A program made the translations under genes and the position numbers. From Propionibacteriaceae bacterium (GTDB lineage: Bacteria > Actinomycetota > Actinomycetes > Propionibacteriales > Propionibacteriaceae), in contig JAISTI010000116.1 in the NCBI GenBank assembly GCA_031272685.1, positions 1 to 7,568 on the forward strand: a stretch of DNA of 7,568 nt, given 5' to 3'. This document shows positions 7,462-7,568 of the stretch, one piece after another (position 1 is the first letter of the stretch; the number at the start of each line of letters is the position of its first letter). The notes beneath the pieces were generated by a model, which saw only the letters and a program-made list of their open reading frames with translations, was not told where the DNA came from and did no database searches.

Positions 7462-7568
7462 TCCGCGTGGATTCCTAAAATTTGAGCGCGAGGTCGCGCA
7501 GCGCCGCCCAGTGCCCGAGCGGCTGCAAGACTTCAAAGAGGTCTACCCGGTCTCGCCCGGCCGGGCGG
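7454..7568 (+). CDS. gltD: Glutamate synthase (NADPH) small subunit, N-terminal 38 codons only
   Basis: GltD is the FAD and iron-sulfur subunit that oxidises NADPH and passes electrons to the FMN of GltB. Only the N-terminus is in the window; it begins [18 protein letters not shown] and continues through [13 protein letters not shown], characteristic of GltD (typically M-x-DPxGFLK followed by an RPVxxRLxDxxEVY region). The 4Fe-4S cysteines and the two nucleotide-binding folds would lie beyond the right edge. Its ATG overlaps the end of gltB by 8 bases (ATGGCTGA) in a different frame and follows a strong Shine-Dalgarno, so the two subunits are probably made from one mRNA with coupled translation. 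Early codons 6-10 (GGA TTC CTA AAA TTT) are unusually AT-rich compared with the surroundings, which may keep the initiation region unstructured. Confidence 0.95.
   Translation, partial: MADPRGFLKFEREVAQRRPVPERLQDFKEVYPVSPGRA

Noticed and set aside
4342..7536. A 1064-codon open frame on the - strand opposite gltB
   Set aside because: It is antisense to conserved GltB motifs and its product is Gly/His/Asp-rich without a recognisable fold. Long antisense frames are expected opposite GC3-rich coding sequence.
1..7568. Search for CRISPR arrays, tRNA genes, insertion sequences, phage genes or a new defence or biosynthetic system
   Set aside because: No spaced direct repeats, tRNA-like cloverleaf, transposase or terminal inverted repeats were seen, and nearly all of the window is taken by recognised housekeeping or transporter genes. 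No exciting new system is supported here.

Overview
This is a GC-rich bacterial window whose genes have mostly G or C at third codon positions. The best fit is a high-GC actinobacterium. Three things support this: the order lgt-gltB-gltD on one strand, an Lgt with a long Pro/Ala-rich cytoplasmic tail, and a GltB N-terminus of the short actinobacterial type ([16 protein letters not shown]). Genus cannot be called from the sequence.

Layout: (1) bases 2-100 hold the last 32 codons of an unrecognised + strand gene. (2) After a short GC-rich convergent spacer, an AI-2E/UPF0118-family membrane protein runs on the - strand (1288 to 137). (3) An 89-base divergent intergenic region has a -10-like hexamer placed so that each flanking gene could be transcribed without a leader. 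(4) lgt (1378-2832, +) encodes prolipoprotein diacylglyceryl transferase, with a 268-residue catalytic core and a 216-residue low-complexity tail. (5) A 114-base gap carries a -10-like element inside a small inverted repeat, followed by a leader of about 70 nt. (6) gltB (2947-7461, +) encodes the complete large subunit of glutamate synthase. (7) gltD (7454 to the window end, +) begins inside the last codons of gltB with a strong Shine-Dalgarno site; only its first 38 codons are present.

GltB and GltD form NADPH-dependent glutamate synthase (GOGAT), which turns glutamine plus 2-oxoglutarate into two glutamates. Their overlapping arrangement suggests translational coupling. Lgt performs the first step of lipoprotein maturation. 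It is linked to gltBD only by position, and the AI-2E-family gene has no evident functional link to either.

No mobile element, CRISPR array, tRNA, rRNA or new multi-gene system is visible; this is mostly a housekeeping region. The points most worth checking are a Thr in place of the usual oxyanion-hole Asn in the GltB glutaminase domain, a peptide repeat in the Lgt tail kept at protein level while its codons diverged, a cluster of rare codons at a GltB domain boundary, and the paired candidate leaderless promoters.
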